Shown: positions 54,463 through 62,964 of the stretch, piece after piece
Numbering within the stretch: the first letter of the stretch is position 1
How the letters are laid out: every line of letters begins with the position of its first letter
Assembly: GCA_036520615.1 (NCBI GenBank)
Contig: DATDJI010000076.1
Span: 38,980-102,979, forward strand
DNA: 64,000 nt
DNA from: CAMCXE01 sp036520615
GTDB taxonomy: Bacteria > Pseudomonadota > Gammaproteobacteria > Pseudomonadales > Cellvibrionaceae
Reading direction: 5' to 3'
Notes under the pieces: generated by a model
What the model saw: the letters and a program-made list of their open reading frames with translations, nothing else
Database searches by the model: none
What the model was told of the DNA's origin: nothing
Position numbers and translations under genes: made by a program

Positions 54463-55319
54463 AAGCTCATGCTATCCATTGTACTTTTTACATTTGCCTG
54501 CTTGGCCAGCAATAGTTCTATATCTTCAAGGTATAGATTTAAATCCGCCATCACAGATTGTTCTTCTAATTGCTTGCGGCTATACGTGGGTTGATCAGAA
54601 TTAATTGATAAACCGTATTGAGCGAATTTTGAAGCGGCGACTACAACCATAGTTAATTCTTTGTTTTCTCCGGCTTCTTCATAATGATCAAACTTGCATA
54701 ACACATCGCAAACAACTGTGGGCATTTCCCACAAATTCACGACTAAAACTCCGATGGCGCGACTAAATGTTGTTTCAATCGGCTCAATATCAGCGTTGGT
54801 AAGCGAAAAACCACATTGAGAGGCGATTTCTACCGCTGCCTGTAAGCATACTGGTCGGCCGATGTCATGTAATAAACCGGCTAAGAATGCCGCCTCTACA
54901 TTGCGCCTGCATACACGGGCAACTTCTTTGGCCCAAAGCGCCGTGTAAAGCGCATAGCGCAATTGGCATTGAATAATTTTATTGTGCCCTGGCGCATTGA
55001 ACATTTTACTGTTGATGGATGCCGCAAGCGCGATCTCGCCAATAATGCTCATGCCGAGCCGAGAAATAGCCTGCTGTAACGAGATCAATTTAGTGTTTGG
55101 TGAGTAAAGCGCAGAATTAGCTATACGCATAACGTGACCTGCAAGTACCTGATCACTTTGGACCAGTTTGGCAAGATCGGTTGTTATGGCATTTTGATCC
55201 TGAGTTAATCGCATAACCCGGTTAGCAACCTCAGGGAGCATGGGCACTTCGATTTTTCTCTGTTTAATTTTGGCTGCCAATTGCTGTGAGATTGTTTTGG
55301 CAACAACTGAAGTTTCCAT
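54459..55319 (-). CDS. HDOD domain protein
   Basis: 286 residues. HDOD signature: MLPEVANRVMRLTQDQNAITTDLAKLV read in pieces, VLAGHVMRIANSALYS, LQQAISRLGMSIIGEIAL, and AAFLAGLLHDIGRPV. The HD dyad is kept in LLHDIG, but most HDOD proteins lack phosphodiesterase activity and act as signalling scaffolds. No receiver, GGDEF or EAL domain is fused. Upstream of, and translationally coupled to, sthA. On the opposite side, the degenerate-receiver gene runs divergently. Confidence 0.88.
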   Translation of the reverse strand: METSVVAKTISQQLAAKIKQRKIEVPMLPEVANRVMRLTQDQNAITTDLAKLVQSDQVLAGHVMRIANSALYSPNTKLISLQQAISRLGMSIIGEIALAASINSKMFNAPGHNKIIQCQLRYALYTALWAKEVARVCRRNVEAAFLAGLLHDIGRPVCLQAAVEIASQCGFSLTNADIEPIETTFSRAIGVLVVNLWEMPTVVCDVLCKFDHYEEAGENKELTMVVVAASKFAQYGLSINSDQPTYSRKQLEEQSVMADLNLYLEDIELLLAKQANVKSTMDSMSL

Positions 55320-55766
55320 AGCAGATACTAACCTTGGCTTTTAATACGCTCCTTTTAATTTAGACGAAAACGAAAGTGCTTGCTGAAATCTTTCCTATCT
55401 TAATCGAGGTTCTTCTTTTTAAGGACTGGAAACCCGTCGATATGCTGGTTGAAACAAGCCACTGCCTTGAATGACGTTTTGCACTTACGCGAATTCCATA
55501 CAACTAACGTCTCATAACAAAACCATGATCATTTGGAATAAAACCCATACTCAGCATATCGATTAAATAGGTGCGGTTTGACTGGGTAGGCCTAGAAATC
55601 TGATCGTATTTACTCTTTTATTGGCGGACTTTACACCTGTTTTTAACCTCCGGCGTGGATTGGACAAGCCCAGAGTCTCAGCTAACCTTATGCTAGGGAG
55701 CCCTTCTGTAGATGCTCTCGTCATTCGGTAGTATTGGTGAGGATCTGGCGCCCGAAGGAAAAATTC
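55320..55766. other. Divergent spacer with 11-base inverted repeat
   Basis: About 450 bases between the HDOD gene and the degenerate-receiver gene. TCGATATGCTG at 55437-55447 is matched exactly by its reverse complement CAGCATATCGA at 55552-55562, 104 bases apart. No convincing gene. Could be operator half-sites or the base of a structured RNA. Confidence 0.5.
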
Positions 55767-56957
55767 ATGTACCACGTTTTAGTATTAGGTAAGCAAATTT
55801 CGAAGATCGCAGATCAGGTCATCTCTTATTTTAAGGGAGATGTAACAAATGATTTGACGCAACTTTCTTCAGCACTCGAAAACAAAAATTACCGCATAGT
55901 CGTTTACGATGGTTTAGCGGATACCTCTCTTGATCTTAGTTATTGCCAGCAAATTGCAGCGTTGCTAGCACCTAAAGGGTTGCCGCTACTTGCACTTACC
56001 AATGGTGTCACTCCCGAAGAAAAATTAAGGGCGTTTGAAATAGGTTGTGATGATTTAATTGATAGTAATTTCGCTTCAATAGATGAAATAAACGCTCGTA
56101 TTACCAAAAGTATTTTTCACCGCATCGCTAACGAACAATTGCAAAAACGGTTGGAATTAGCCACGGAAACCGCGCGTAGTGCGATGGTCGATAATTCGGA
56201 CCTTGGCGCTAATATTCAGTTCCTCTTGGCGGTAAACGATTGCGATAATTTGGATCAGGTCGGCCAACAGTTTTTTAATACAATAGAGCGTTACGGATTG
56301 CGCTGCAGCTTACAAATGCGCAGCACCCTGGGCATTAAAGATATGGAAGCACACGGAATGGCAAAGGATTTAGAATCTCAGCTTTTATACCAACTTAAAG
56401 ACTCCAATCGTTATATTGATTTTGGTGTGCGGACTATCGTCAATTACGGGCGTGTGTCTTTGCTTATTAAAAACATGCCCGTGGACGACCCCGAAAAGTA
56501 CGGGTCAATAAAAGACAACACGTTTTCGCTTTTACAGGGCTTGGATGCTCGAATTCTTGCACTGGAAGATCGCTGCGCTCTACTTGAGGAGAAAGAAACC
56601 TTAAGAAAGATATCACAAGATGTAAATGCTGTGATGTCCACAATTAAAACTTCTTACCAAACCGTTATGCGGCAGATTTTAACGGAAGTGGAAAATGCCA
56701 CAGAATTAATTGAACACAGATTACCTCATTTAGCGTTAAATGAGGCGGATGAAAGTTTTATGTTTGGAGTTACTGAGCAATTAGTGAAAGAGACAAACGA
56801 AGTGTTTAATAATGGCCTTAAGGTGGATGAGATTTTTGTGCGCTTGGAGCACGCTTTGCTGCGGGCTTTAAGTTCTGTTGAAAAAGATTCAATAAAATTG
56901 GAGTTGGGCAGCAAAGTATCGCATAAAGGACCGGATAAATCGGTAGAGTTATTTTGA
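55767..56957 (+). CDS. Protein with degenerate response-regulator receiver domain
   Basis: 396 residues from ATG 55767 (GAAGGAA at good spacing). Residues 1-115 look like a CheY fold: VLVLGKQ (beta 1), RIVVYDGL (Asp48 in the phosphoacceptor place), LPLLALTNG (Thr78) and GCDDLIDSNF. But the acidic pair after beta 1 is replaced by Gly-Lys, and the lysine of the TKPF-type motif by Ser100, so phosphorylation is doubtful. The middle (residues 130-260) looks like an alpha/beta sensor module I cannot name; the end (265-396) is mostly helical coiled coil. Possible scaffold or pseudo-receiver. It lies next to an MCP-like gene. Confidence 0.7.
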   Translation: MYHVLVLGKQISKIADQVISYFKGDVTNDLTQLSSALENKNYRIVVYDGLADTSLDLSYCQQIAALLAPKGLPLLALTNGVTPEEKLRAFEIGCDDLIDSNFASIDEINARITKSIFHRIANEQLQKRLELATETARSAMVDNSDLGANIQFLLAVNDCDNLDQVGQQFFNTIERYGLRCSLQMRSTLGIKDMEAHGMAKDLESQLLYQLKDSNRYIDFGVRTIVNYGRVSLLIKNMPVDDPEKYGSIKDNTFSLLQGLDARILALEDRCALLEEKETLRKISQDVNAVMSTIKTSYQTVMRQILTEVENATELIEHRLPHLALNEADESFMFGVTEQLVKETNEVFNNGLKVDEIFVRLEHALLRALSSVEKDSIKLELGSKVSHKGPDKSVELF

Positions 56958-57142
56958 TTTTTGAATGTTTGCGCCCTAAGAATTTTTTAAACACTTGCAC
57001 TGCTAACTATACCATTAAGGTTGCACCATTTTTTATCTACGGCCTGCTCAATTAGATAAGTAAAAATAAACACAATTAGTGTTACGTTAGTAACGATTTT
57101 ATATTTTCGGGTGCGTCAATTGGCCCAGGTTAAGGGTTAAGA

Positions 57143-58309
57143 ATGTCTATGAATGCTGCCACAATTCGAATAATTATTTACGTCGGGACAAGCTTAATCG
57201 CCAGTGTGCTGGTTTATGCGATGGATTCTATTTACCTAGCAATAGGAGCGTTAATTGTTATCGGTCTAATGGCCGCTTTTGGCGTATCCATGCCGGCCGA
57301 TACAATTCAGCTGGAGCACTCTGAAAGCCAGGCAAAAGCGTTTGAATTATTCAAACAAATAATGCGCATTTTCTCTGAAAAACATAGTCACACGTGTAAT
57401 CATATTAACTCAGTGTCCGGCAATATTCGCGACGCTGTGGAGCGTAATAGCGTTGCCCTGCATGGTAGTTTCCAGTCGTTAAGCGCTAATGCACTTGCGG
57501 AAAAGAATTTACTAGAGTCGGTTTCTGCACATTTATCCAGTGGAACGTCTAATAGCGCGCAGCAAAAAACAGTGTCATTGGCGCATTTTGCCCATGAAAT
57601 GGGCCGAATTTTAGATGACTATGTGCGGCTGTTTCTAGATGTCAGCAGTAAAAGCGTTCAAGCCGTGCATAAAATTCAAGATATGGTGAAGCATCTTGAT
57701 GGCATGTTCGGTTTAATTAACGAAATACGCGGCATAGCCGATCAAACAAATTTATTGGCTCTGAATGCAGCTATTGAGGCTGCCCGTGCTGGTGATGCTG
57801 GCCGAGGCTTTGCAGTGGTGGCGGATGAGGTGCGGAAATTATCGAAAGATTCCAACGAATTGAATGATGAAATTCGGCAGAAGGCGCAAAAAGCCAAAGA
57901 AACCGTAACTCAAGTTGAGTCGGTAGTAGGTGATATCGCATCTATGGATATGAATCTTGCTATTGACGCAAAAGGCCATTTAGATTCGATGCTGGCCGAA
58001 CTTGAAAAAATGAATCGAATGGTTAGCGAAGGCGTTACTAAAGGATCCCAGATTGGCGACAGCATTCACCAAGAAGTAGCGCGTGCATTCACAGCATTAC
58101 AGTCTGCAGACCAAGTTTCGCAAATGCTAGAACAGGTTACCAAATGCGCTGACTTTTTAAATGAAATTCAGCTTGCGATGAGCTCAGAAAATAATGAGCG
58201 CACTTTGGAATCTCTGCTGGATCACTCATTAAAACGGTTAAAAGCGTTCCCCTCGGGGCCAGACATTCGTACGGATCTGTCAGGTCGAGGAAGTGTTGAA
58301 CTGTATTAA
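57143..58309 (+). CDS. MCP-like signalling protein without periplasmic sensor
   Basis: 388 residues. Two closely spaced membrane helices (residues about 7-25 and 28-48) form a hairpin with no periplasmic loop. A helical cytoplasmic region follows, without a recognisable HAMP domain. The methyl-accepting signalling tip reads EIRGIADQTNLLALNAAIEAARAGDAGRGFAVVADEVRKLS in pieces, near residues 190-235. The short coiled coil suggests an atypical class, and no CheR-binding pentapeptide is seen at the C-terminus. It probably senses cytoplasmic or membrane state, perhaps with the degenerate-receiver protein encoded 185 bases upstream. Confidence 0.85.
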   Translation: MSMNAATIRIIIYVGTSLIASVLVYAMDSIYLAIGALIVIGLMAAFGVSMPADTIQLEHSESQAKAFELFKQIMRIFSEKHSHTCNHINSVSGNIRDAVERNSVALHGSFQSLSANALAEKNLLESVSAHLSSGTSNSAQQKTVSLAHFAHEMGRILDDYVRLFLDVSSKSVQAVHKIQDMVKHLDGMFGLINEIRGIADQTNLLALNAAIEAARAGDAGRGFAVVADEVRKLSKDSNELNDEIRQKAQKAKETVTQVESVVGDIASMDMNLAIDAKGHLDSMLAELEKMNRMVSEGVTKGSQIGDSIHQEVARAFTALQSADQVSQMLEQVTKCADFLNEIQLAMSSENNERTLESLLDHSLKRLKAFPSGPDIRTDLSGRGSVELY

Positions 58310-58919
58310 AAGCTTTGAACAACATTAGTCAATTCTAAATTCGGTTCGATGTTCCGATATCTCATTCTACAAGCAAGTTCTCTATTCCATCTGCCTCGAC
58401 AACTGCCCCCTGGCTGTTACACCCTCCCTTATCCAAAGGTTTGTCCGTTAGCGCAATATACTGTGCTGCTATCAACCCTCTGGGGTTTGCGCGATTTTCA
58501 CAATAAAAATTTCTGTAGAGGTGGTACTCTTGGCAAATTTTGCTGAGAACCATGTTTGATCTACACTCTCTGAAAAATTATTGATTCAATCAATAATTAA
58601 GTTGCCTACAAGCAGATAACAATTGTGTAATCGCATTTTATTTTTCATATTTTAATTTTTATTAATTGATTCAGGCTGATCACCGATTTCAACTGAATTT
58701 TTAGCTAATTAATGATCGTGAAAAACCATAGCGAACACTGTTGAGAGTCAGTCGTTGAAATGCATAAAGATCTGCTGCACAATCGAACTGATTGCGCTTG
58801 CAGTCGCTTGTGATTATTCTGAGCGTAAAGTTTTAAGCTGGACTTGAATTGGCTGTATTCGAAGCTTCTGTAGTTTTTTCTCTGGTCAACAGCTTAACTA
58901 CCATAATGCGGAGGTATAT
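58310..58919. other. AT-rich intergenic region before the DUF4126 gene
   Basis: About 610 bases without a supportable gene. It contains a perfect 23-base palindrome at 58576-58598 (listed separately). The last 60 bases hold a good ribosome site for the next gene (GCGGAGG). Confidence 0.45.
58576..58598. promoter_or_regulatory. Perfect 23-base AT-rich palindrome
   Basis: AATTATTGATT, central C, then AATCAATAATT: eleven exact pairs around one base. It is 266 bases after the MCP-like gene and 322 before the DUF4126 start. The form suits a dimeric regulator binding site; as an RNA hairpin it would be weak and without loop. Confidence 0.45.
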
Positions 58920-59528
58920 ATGACTAATGTTTCTCTAATTGCCCTTGCGCTGTGTTGCGCATGGGCAAGTGGCATCAATCTTTATGCGGTGTTGCTCGTG
59001 CTGGGTATTTGCGGCGAATTTAATTATATCTCGTTGCCTGCTGATATTGAATTTTTAGCCCATCCTTTAGTGATTTTTGCAGCTGGTTTTATGTATTGCG
59101 CTGAGTTTTGTGCCGATAAAATTCCGGGTGTTGATAGCGGGTGGGATTTTTTGCATACGTTTATTCGAATTCCCGCAGCTGCACTATTGGTGGGCGCATT
59201 TATGAATGATGCAGCCCCCGCATTGGAAATCTCTGTACTTTTATTCGGGATTTTATTAGCAATCAGCACACATGTGACTAAGGCTTCAGCACGATTATTA
59301 ATTAACACCTCTCCAGAGCCTTTTAGTAATTGGTCGGCATCATTTGGCGAGGATGTATTGGTTTTTACAGCACTTTGGCTGGCACTGGTACACCCAGTAG
59401 TGTTTTTGGTGCTGCTAGTAGCGTTTGTAATATTAATTATTTGGCTGCTGCCGAAAATAATTAGAATGATTGTAGTTATCTCTAATAAGGTGCGCAATTG
59501 GTTGGGCGGGCAAAGAACTGCGAGCTAA
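58920..59528 (+). CDS. DUF4126 membrane protein
   Basis: 202 residues, about five transmembrane helices. The DUF4126 pattern is visible: ALCCAWASGINLYAVLLVLG at the start, LAHPLVIFAAGFMYCAEFCADKIPGVDSGWD in the middle, and an intramembrane H-x-x-KASARLLINTSPEPFSNW stretch. Function unknown. GCGGAGG about seven bases before the ATG is a strong ribosome site. Monocistronic; a hairpin between it and the convergent sppA probably ends both. Confidence 0.88.
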   Translation: MTNVSLIALALCCAWASGINLYAVLLVLGICGEFNYISLPADIEFLAHPLVIFAAGFMYCAEFCADKIPGVDSGWDFLHTFIRIPAAALLVGAFMNDAAPALEISVLLFGILLAISTHVTKASARLLINTSPEPFSNWSASFGEDVLVFTALWLALVHPVVFLVLLVAFVILIIWLLPKIIRMIVVISNKVRNWLGGQRTAS

Positions 59529-59661
59529 GCCTGTATTTTTGGGACATAGAGGTAGGGGGATAAGTACGTTTTAATATTTAGCGGGTCCTATGCATCCGTT
59601 AAATAGCTCTAGTTTCCAATAATGTTTTTAGATTGCCTGTTGCGTTTAATCTTTTTTAAAG

Positions 59662-59695
59662 GCAAATACCAAGCTGTTTAACGCTTGGCATTTGC
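59662..59695. terminator. Convergent terminator hairpin between the DUF4126 gene and sppA
   Basis: GCAAAT-A-CCAAGC, loop TGTTTAAC, GCTTGG-C-ATTTGC: two six-pair stems with one mismatch. TTTTTT stands before and AAAAAA after, so the stem can extend and the sppA message (minus strand) also forms it. Best read as a shared terminator. Confidence 0.7.
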
Positions 59696-59709
59696 AAAAA
59701 ATCGTTGTA

Positions 59710-61572
59710 TTAGGGAGCTGAACACGCCAAGCAGCTAGCCATGATGCTAAATCCTTGTGGCTTAACTGATTGGTCGAATGCACCAATTTGATTTACCAGC
59801 GGATCTGCCATAATCGCGCCCACGCCTGCGAACAATCGGCTAAAGACATCCGAATGAAAAGTGCCAGCCGATTGTTCTACGATATTGCGAATTAATTGTT
59901 CCTGTGCCGATAAATCTCGTTGAATCAATTTTAATTTGGGTTCATTAATATTATGTTTTTGCGCAACGGCCGCAACCACGTCGTTTAAATAACCCAATTG
60001 ATCGACTAGGCCTAATGCTTGCGCCTTGCTACCAGTCCAAACACGGCCTTGTGCGATAGTATCGATTTCAGCGGGAGCTCGCTTACGAGCTTCGCCGACA
60101 ATAGTTAAAAAGCGCTGATAAATAGCTTCTACACCTTGCTGAGCAACTTTTTCGGCTGCTGGGTCTAAAGGGCGGTCCGGTCGCATAGCGCCGGATAATC
60201 TGTGAGTGGCAATTCCATCCGTATAAATACCGATTTTATTTAACCCTTCATCGAGGGTTGGAAATAAACCGAATACACCAATTGAGCCGGTAATTGTAAA
60301 AGGTGTGGCCCAAATTTCATCGGCCGCGCTTGCAATCCAATAACCACCGGATGCAGCCACGCTCCCCATAGATACATAAATACTCTTGCCTGCGGCACGC
60401 ACGGCCTGCATTTCTTGACGAATAACTTCTGAAGCAAAGGCGCTACCACCACCGGAATCTATGCGCAGAATTAAAGCGGAAATGTCTTTGTCTTCGCGCG
60501 TTTTGCGCAACAGTTGCGCTAATGTATCGCCGCCGATATTTCCGTCCGGTTGCTCACCATCGATTATTGAACCGCTAGCAACAATTAGCCCTATATTGCC
60601 TTTATTCTCTGCAGTATTTTTGCTGGCGAGCTCATGCTTATATTGTGCATAACTAACGTGTAGGTACTGGGTTGCAATGTCTGGATCCGCACCAAAGCGC
60701 GCAATTAAATCCTGCATTCGGCTTACGCGGTTGCCGATATGGTCAACCAACTTTGCATTAAGCGCCATTTGTGCGGCTGAATTACCAGCTGCTAATAAGG
60801 CCTCGCTGGTGTTATTGATGAGTTTATCGACGCTGCCTGATTCAAGATGTCGTTGAGCTTCAACTCGATTGGTGTAAAGGCTCCAAAGCTCATTCATCCA
60901 TTCGCTGTTGTGCTGTTTAGAGGCTTCAGACATATCATTACGAGTGTAAGGCTCTACGAAATCTTTAAACGTACCGACTTTAAAAATATGAAATTTGATT
61001 GAGAGCTTATCAAGTGCTGATTTGTAATAATTCCGATAAAGTCCAATCCCGTTAAGTAAAATTCCGCCCATGTCGTTGAGGTAAATTTCGTCGGCGTGTG
61101 ATGCTAAGAAATATTGTTGTTGGGAAAAATAATCGGCGTAAGCAATAACCGGTTTTTGGCTGGCCTTAAATTTCAAAACGGCTTCGGCAAGTTCAGCCAT
61201 TTTTGCGCTGCCGCTGTCAGAGAGATAATCAAGTTGCAGCACCAGCGCGGTAATGCGTGAATCCGTAGCGGCAGCTTCGATAACTTTGATTAATTCGCGT
61301 AGGTTAGTTTGATTGTCGCGATTATTTTTACCACCTAATAATATCGATAGCGGTTCTGAATAGGTTATTTGGTCAACCAGCGGGCCTGACGGTGCAATTA
61401 ATAAGGGAGCGGCGGCGGGGATTGGTTTGCTGCGATTACTGGCTATGGTGCTAATAAAAATAATCAGCACTAATAAAAATAGGATATTGGCGAGACTTGC
61501 GCGGATAAAACCCACCGCTCTCCAAAGCCCTTGCCAAATTCGTACGGGTAAAGAAGCCTTGCGCTCGCTCAT
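59710..61572 (-). CDS. sppA: Signal peptide peptidase SppA, 67K type
   Basis: 620 residues, inner-membrane-anchored by one helix near residues 24-45. Two ClpP-like halves as in E. coli SppA. Catalytic Lys lies in VGTFKDFVEPYTR (N-terminal half) and catalytic Ser in SVAASGGYW (C-terminal half). Degrades cleaved signal peptides and membrane fragments. The C-terminus, MASCLACSAP, has two cysteines not typical of the family. Last gene of the arsC-wrbA-DUF2069-sppA operon, two bases after DUF2069. Confidence 0.93.
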   Translation of the reverse strand: MSERKASLPVRIWQGLWRAVGFIRASLANILFLLVLIIFISTIASNRSKPIPAAAPLLIAPSGPLVDQITYSEPLSILLGGKNNRDNQTNLRELIKVIEAAATDSRITALVLQLDYLSDSGSAKMAELAEAVLKFKASQKPVIAYADYFSQQQYFLASHADEIYLNDMGGILLNGIGLYRNYYKSALDKLSIKFHIFKVGTFKDFVEPYTRNDMSEASKQHNSEWMNELWSLYTNRVEAQRHLESGSVDKLINNTSEALLAAGNSAAQMALNAKLVDHIGNRVSRMQDLIARFGADPDIATQYLHVSYAQYKHELASKNTAENKGNIGLIVASGSIIDGEQPDGNIGGDTLAQLLRKTREDKDISALILRIDSGGGSAFASEVIRQEMQAVRAAGKSIYVSMGSVAASGGYWIASAADEIWATPFTITGSIGVFGLFPTLDEGLNKIGIYTDGIATHRLSGAMRPDRPLDPAAEKVAQQGVEAIYQRFLTIVGEARKRAPAEIDTIAQGRVWTGSKAQALGLVDQLGYLNDVVAAVAQKHNINEPKLKLIQRDLSAQEQLIRNIVEQSAGTFHSDVFSRLFAGVGAIMADPLVNQIGAFDQSVKPQGFSIMASCLACSAP

Positions 61573-61574
61573 AA

Positions 61575-61943
61575 CTAGTCCTGTTGCGGTAATGTTGAAT
61601 TTGCATTTGAAGTCAAAATGCGACTAGCCATTAGGCTTAATAAGAAAATTAATATACTTAGCCCCAATACACCGTAATCAATAAACGCAGGGTCACCTGC
61701 AAGGACATTAGTAATGGAGCGAATAAAATAGAGTAAAATAATAAAGCCCATAAATTGAAAGCTGCGGCGTTTGAGTTGATAAATACCGGGAATCAGAATA
61801 ATTAAGGGCAAAACCTGCAGCAGCCATATTTTATAAACCGGGCCGCTTGAGAGCGATAGTTGAAAAAAACTCATTAATAAAATCAGCAGAAAAATCGCCA
61901 TCAACTGCGCAGCACGCAATTGCAAAGGGGTTAGAAAATTCAT
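61575..61943 (-). CDS. DUF2069 membrane protein
   Basis: 122 residues with four hydrophobic helices. Its pattern (LLILLMSFFQL, WLLQVLPLIILIPGIYQLKRRSFQFMGFIILLYF in pieces, and the short charged tail) fits DUF2069, commonly placed after wrbA in Pseudomonas and relatives. Function unknown. ATG overlaps the wrbA stop by four bases. Confidence 0.85.
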   Translation of the reverse strand: MNFLTPLQLRAAQLMAIFLLILLMSFFQLSLSSGPVYKIWLLQVLPLIILIPGIYQLKRRSFQFMGFIILLYFIRSITNVLAGDPAFIDYGVLGLSILIFLLSLMASRILTSNANSTLPQQD

Positions 61944-62542
61944 AATGTTCCTAGTTGTAAGGCTAATTGAGCTATACGGCGGCCCTGGGCGTGAGCAAGT
62001 GCTTGTTCATCAACGGTGAGCTGAGCCGGTTGTGTGCCATGAGCCCAATGTGAAGCCCCGTAAGGCGTGCCGCCAGATGCAGTGGAGTGTAGGGCAGATT
62101 GTGAATAGGGTATGCCTGCAACGAGCATCCCATGGTGCAGAAGGGGGATCATCATACTCAGCAAGGTTGCTTCTTGGCCGCCATGCAAGGAGCTGGTCGA
62201 TGTAAATACTCCGGCCGGTTTACCTTCCAAATGGCCGTTAACCCACAGATTAGCGGTACCATCCAAGAAATATTTTAACGCCGCCGCCATGTTGCCAAAG
62301 CGCGTAGGGCTGCCCAGTAACAAGCCTGCGCAGTTTTTCAAATCATCCTCAGTGCAATAAATATCGCCCTCGGATGGAATATTGGGGGCCGTTGCTTCGC
62401 AGTCGGTGGAGACTTTAGGTACGGTGCGCAGGCGGGCTTCGATACCCTTGACGCCATCGACACCTTCTGCGATAGCGCGGGCAAGCTTACGAGTACTACC
62501 GCTTTGGCTGTAATACAAGATGAGAATAAAAGGATATGACAT
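61940..62542 (-). CDS. wrbA: NAD(P)H:quinone oxidoreductase WrbA
   Basis: 200 residues. Flavodoxin-like fold with FMN phosphate loop YYSQSGSTRKLA, then GSPTRFGNMAAALKYFLDGTA, and STSSLHGGQEATLLSMMIPLLHHG read in pieces, all diagnostic of WrbA. Two-electron quinone reduction avoids semiquinone radicals. Four bases separate it from arsC and it overlaps DUF2069. Confidence 0.94.
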   Translation of the reverse strand: MSYPFILILYYSQSGSTRKLARAIAEGVDGVKGIEARLRTVPKVSTDCEATAPNIPSEGDIYCTEDDLKNCAGLLLGSPTRFGNMAAALKYFLDGTANLWVNGHLEGKPAGVFTSTSSLHGGQEATLLSMMIPLLHHGMLVAGIPYSQSALHSTASGGTPYGASHWAHGTQPAQLTVDEQALAHAQGRRIAQLALQLGTL

Positions 62543-62546
62543 GAAG

Positions 62547-62912
62547 TTAACCGATTAGATTTAGAACATTTTCCGGTGGGCGGCCAAGAATTGCTTTGTT
62601 ATCTTTTACCACTATCGGCCGTTCTATCAGTTTAGGATGTTCCACCATAGCTGCAATAAGTTGTGTTTCGCTCAACTTAGGATCACAGAGCAACAACTCT
62701 TTATAAAGTGCCTCTCCCGTGCGAATTAGTTGGCGGGCAGAACTAAATCCCAATTTGGAAATTAGCATGCTTAACTCTTTCGAACTTGGAGGCGAATCAA
62801 GATACTGTAGAATTTCAGGAGTGATGCCCGCGTCATGCAATAATGCGAGGGTTTGGCGGGATTTTGTACAGCGAGGATTATGGTAAATGCGATATTGGGC
62901 TGCCATAGTCAT
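62547..62912 (-). CDS. arsC: ArsC-family reductase (YfgD-like)
   Basis: 121 residues. IYHNPRCTKSRQTLALL gives the catalytic cysteine of the glutaredoxin-linked arsenate reductase fold; IRTGEALYKELL, LIERPIVV and GRPPENV are the conserved arginine/proline sites. Placed beside wrbA and not beside arsenic-resistance genes, it is more likely a housekeeping YfgD-type protein whose real substrate is uncertain. First gene of the operon, divergent from yihY with 52 bases between starts. Confidence 0.9.
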   Translation of the reverse strand: MTMAAQYRIYHNPRCTKSRQTLALLHDAGITPEILQYLDSPPSSKELSMLISKLGFSSARQLIRTGEALYKELLLCDPKLSETQLIAAMVEHPKLIERPIVVKDNKAILGRPPENVLNLIG

Positions 62913-62964
62913 TCAATTTAGTTTCGGTTTTTGCAGTGTAACACCGCTAGGAGTCTGACCCAAC

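Noticed and set aside
55563..55766. c-di-GMP riboswitch before the degenerate-receiver gene
   Set aside because: Some GC-rich stems are present, but the conserved GEMM core is not recognisable.
62547..62912. Arsenic-resistance operon
   Set aside because: Only an ArsC-fold protein is present; no arsB, acr3 or arsR, and neighbours are housekeeping genes.
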